This document shows, in pieces, positions 62,165 through 64,000 of a stretch of DNA of 64,000 nucleotides. A program made the position numbers and the translations under genes. The notes beneath the pieces are model-generated. The model was not told the origin of the DNA and did not search any database. It worked only from the letters and a program-made list of their open reading frames with translations. Each line of letters begins with the position of its first letter. Position 1 is the first letter of the stretch. Source of the stretch: Chlorocebus sabaeus. Lineage: Eukaryota > Chordata > Mammalia > Primates > Cercopithecidae. The stretch spans positions 77,285,133-77,349,132 of the forward strand of contig NC_132911.1 of NCBI RefSeq assembly GCF_047675955.1, in the 5' to 3' direction.

Positions 62165-62470
62165 CACCCAGTGCCCCACTCACTCCATCATTCTTTCACT
62201 CACAAGCAAACGCAAAGATGATCAGATGTGGCTCCACCCTCAAAGAGTTCACTGTCCAGTGGGCAGAAAGATGAGTAGACAATTAATAGGCAGTGAATAA
62301 CTCCACGGGAAAGGAAAGCACAGGGTTACACCTGAAAGTGGTGGTGGCAGAGGATAGTCATCTAGAAAACCTGAGTAAGTCGGGGAAGGCTTCCTGGAGG
62401 AGGTGATACCTGAACTGAGACCTGCAGAACAGAAGGGACAATAGACACTAGTCAGAGACAATAGGTGCTT
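62165..62470 (-). repeat. L2-like fragment
   Basis: Reverse-complement L2 phrases: CACCCTCAAAGAGTTCACTG, TCGGGGAAGGCTTCCTGGAG, GAGGTGATACCTGAACTGAG. Confidence 0.62.
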
Positions 62471-62594
62471 CCACCTCATTCACATCCCTCTGCAGTCTTG
62501 ATCTCCAAATAATCCTGTACCATGCATACTCTCTGCCCTTCAACTTTCATTCAAGCAGTGATTGGATGAGCATGAAACAAATGCTTTTATTTTG

Positions 62595-62775
62595 CCAGAC
62601 CTGGGTTCGAACCTCCATTGTGGCACTAGTTAGAAGTCTTGGGCTAGTTGTTCAGCCTCTCTCAGCCTTCCTTTCCTCAGCTGTAGAAGAATGAGACTAG
62701 AAACTACCATGTGTAGCTCTGTTGGCGGAATTAGCAACACCACCAATTAACCTGGCACATGACAGTTATTTAATC
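62595..62775 (+). repeat. MIR SINE
   Basis: Forward MIR: GACCTGGGTTCGAACCTCCA, GGGCTAGTTGTTCAGCCTCT, TTTCCTCAGCTGTAGAAGAA, ACCTGGCACATGACAG. Confidence 0.72.
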
Positions 62776-62839
62776 AGCAGTTGCTCTTAATGTTACACTG
62801 TTTGTGTTGCCTGAAATACCTTTTCCCCTGAAATCTCTA

Positions 62840-63134
62840 ATTTTTTTTTTTTGGAGACAGAGTCTTGCTCTGTCTCCCAGGCTAGAGTGTAGTGGCACAA
62901 ACTCGGCTCACTGCAACCTCCGCCTCCCAGGTTCAAGTGATTCCCCTGCCTCAGCCTCCCAAGTAGCGGGGACTACAGGCGCATGTCACCATGCCCAGCT
63001 AATTTTTTATATTTTAGTAGAAACGGGTTTTCACCATGTTGGTCAGGATGGTCTCGATCTCCTGACCTTGTGATCTGCCCACCCCAACCTCCCAAAAGTA
63101 TTGGGATTACAGGCGTGAGCCACCGTACTCAGCC
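62840..63134 (-). mobile_element. Antisense Alu
   Basis: Full-length Alu in reverse, from GGAGACAGAGTCTTGCTCTG to CCACCGTACTCAGCC. Confidence 0.92.
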
Positions 63135-63298
63135 ATCTGTATTTTTTTAAAAAAAGAAATCATCCGAGATCCACGAGTTGAAATTCCTATCTCCTCCTCC
63201 ATTCCCATCTCACTTCTACTAGAGGGCATCTGAGAGCATTGGTGGCAAGGGGCATGTCTGAATCTCCTACCAGATGCTCAGCTCCTGAGAACGACTGT

Positions 63299-63610
63299 GT
63301 TTTATTTTATTTTATTTTTTTAGTTGAGGTCTCACTCTGTCACCCAGGCTGGAGTGCAGTGACTCTAACCTCTGCGGCTCACTCTAACCTCTGCGTCCTG
63401 GGTTTAAGTGATTCTCCCACCTCAGCCTCCTGAGCAACTAGGACTACAGCACATGCCACCACCACACACAGCTAATTTTTTTTGTTTAATTGGAGAGACG
63501 AGGTTTTGCCATGTCACCTAAGCTTGTCTTGAACTCCTAGGCTCAAATTGTCTGCCTGCCTCAGCTTCCCAAAGTGCTGGGATTATAGGCATGAGCCATC
63601 ACACCCAGCT
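63299..63610 (-). mobile_element. Antisense Alu with a TTTTA-type tail and internal duplication
   Basis: Old Alu in reverse after (TTTTA)n. A short internal duplication, CTCTAACCTCTGCG, occurs at 63363 and 63381. It ends CCATCACACCCAGCTG. Confidence 0.88.
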
Positions 63611-64000
63611 GTTTTATTCATTTTTAACCACTTCAGTATTCAGTCTCAATGGCTCATTGAGGTTCTCGGCCAGTGTTTATAAGGTTGAAATATGAATCAA
63701 ATCCTATCCTGAGGAGTGTCTGAGGCAATTGGGGGTATGGAGGGGAGGATCATCCTGGCCTTGGGCTACGACAGGGATAAGCCAGGGGCCCAAGACCAGG
63801 CTGAATAGGTGCAACGGAGGGAAAATGACACAGGTCATGTTCAGAAAGTGAAAGTGAGAAAAAACAGAAAAGAGAAAGTGGAAATGAATAAAACCGACAT
63901 GCCTCAAACAGTCTGACCTCGTAAATTCGAGTCATTTTGTTTTACATTAAAAGATATCCACAAATAGGCAATATCCAAAAAAGAAATTTAGGGACATTAA
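63611..64000. other. Intergenic window end, nothing recognised
   Basis: No gene or clear repeat seen. Confidence 0.45.

Overview
The window is nuclear DNA from a primate. It has two intron-containing genes with GT-AG splice sites and poly(A) signals, a CpG-island promoter, and a dense background of Alu, L1, L2, MIR, MaLR-type LTR and hAT-Charlie repeats. A young AluY at 60080-60392 carries bases typical of the AluY subfamilies that expanded in Old World monkeys, and the RPL7 N-terminus differs from human as I remember it. I infer a cercopithecid (macaque, baboon or vervet type) rather than human. The region matches the RPL7-RDH10 locus, which is on chromosome 8q in human.

Layout. 1-4094 is downstream flank of RPL7 with old repeat fragments. 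4095-7152 is RPL7 on the minus strand: seven exons, the last entirely 3' UTR, encoding the 247-residue ribosomal protein uL30/eL7. 7153-8124 is a GC-rich head-to-head promoter interval. About 8125-38010 is RDH10 on the plus strand: six exons, a 20.9-kb second intron and a long 3' UTR with at least two poly(A) signals, encoding a 341-residue retinol dehydrogenase. 38010-64000 is intergenic. I find no convincing further gene there, only repeats, microsatellites and one unexplained minus-strand open frame near 43.5-44.0 kb.

The two genes do unrelated jobs. RPL7 is a housekeeping ribosomal gene with a pyrimidine-tract (TOP) start. RDH10 performs the first, rate-limiting oxidation of retinol to retinal in embryonic retinoic acid synthesis. 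They are divergently transcribed from starts about 1 kb apart and share the CpG-rich interval. A 58-bp near-identical direct repeat carrying a ZNF143/SBS-like motif lies on both sides of the RPL7 start.

I found no novel multi-gene system. The most unusual items are the 58-bp promoter repeat, a three-copy repeat family in RDH10 intron 2 that includes a perfect 31-bp inverted match, a perfect 24-bp triplication at 47.25 kb, an Alu insertion with a duplicated right arm, and the RPL7 N-terminal codon difference. Gene models were assembled by eye from splice sites and reading frame. Repeat subfamily names come from recalled consensus sequences, not from a database search.
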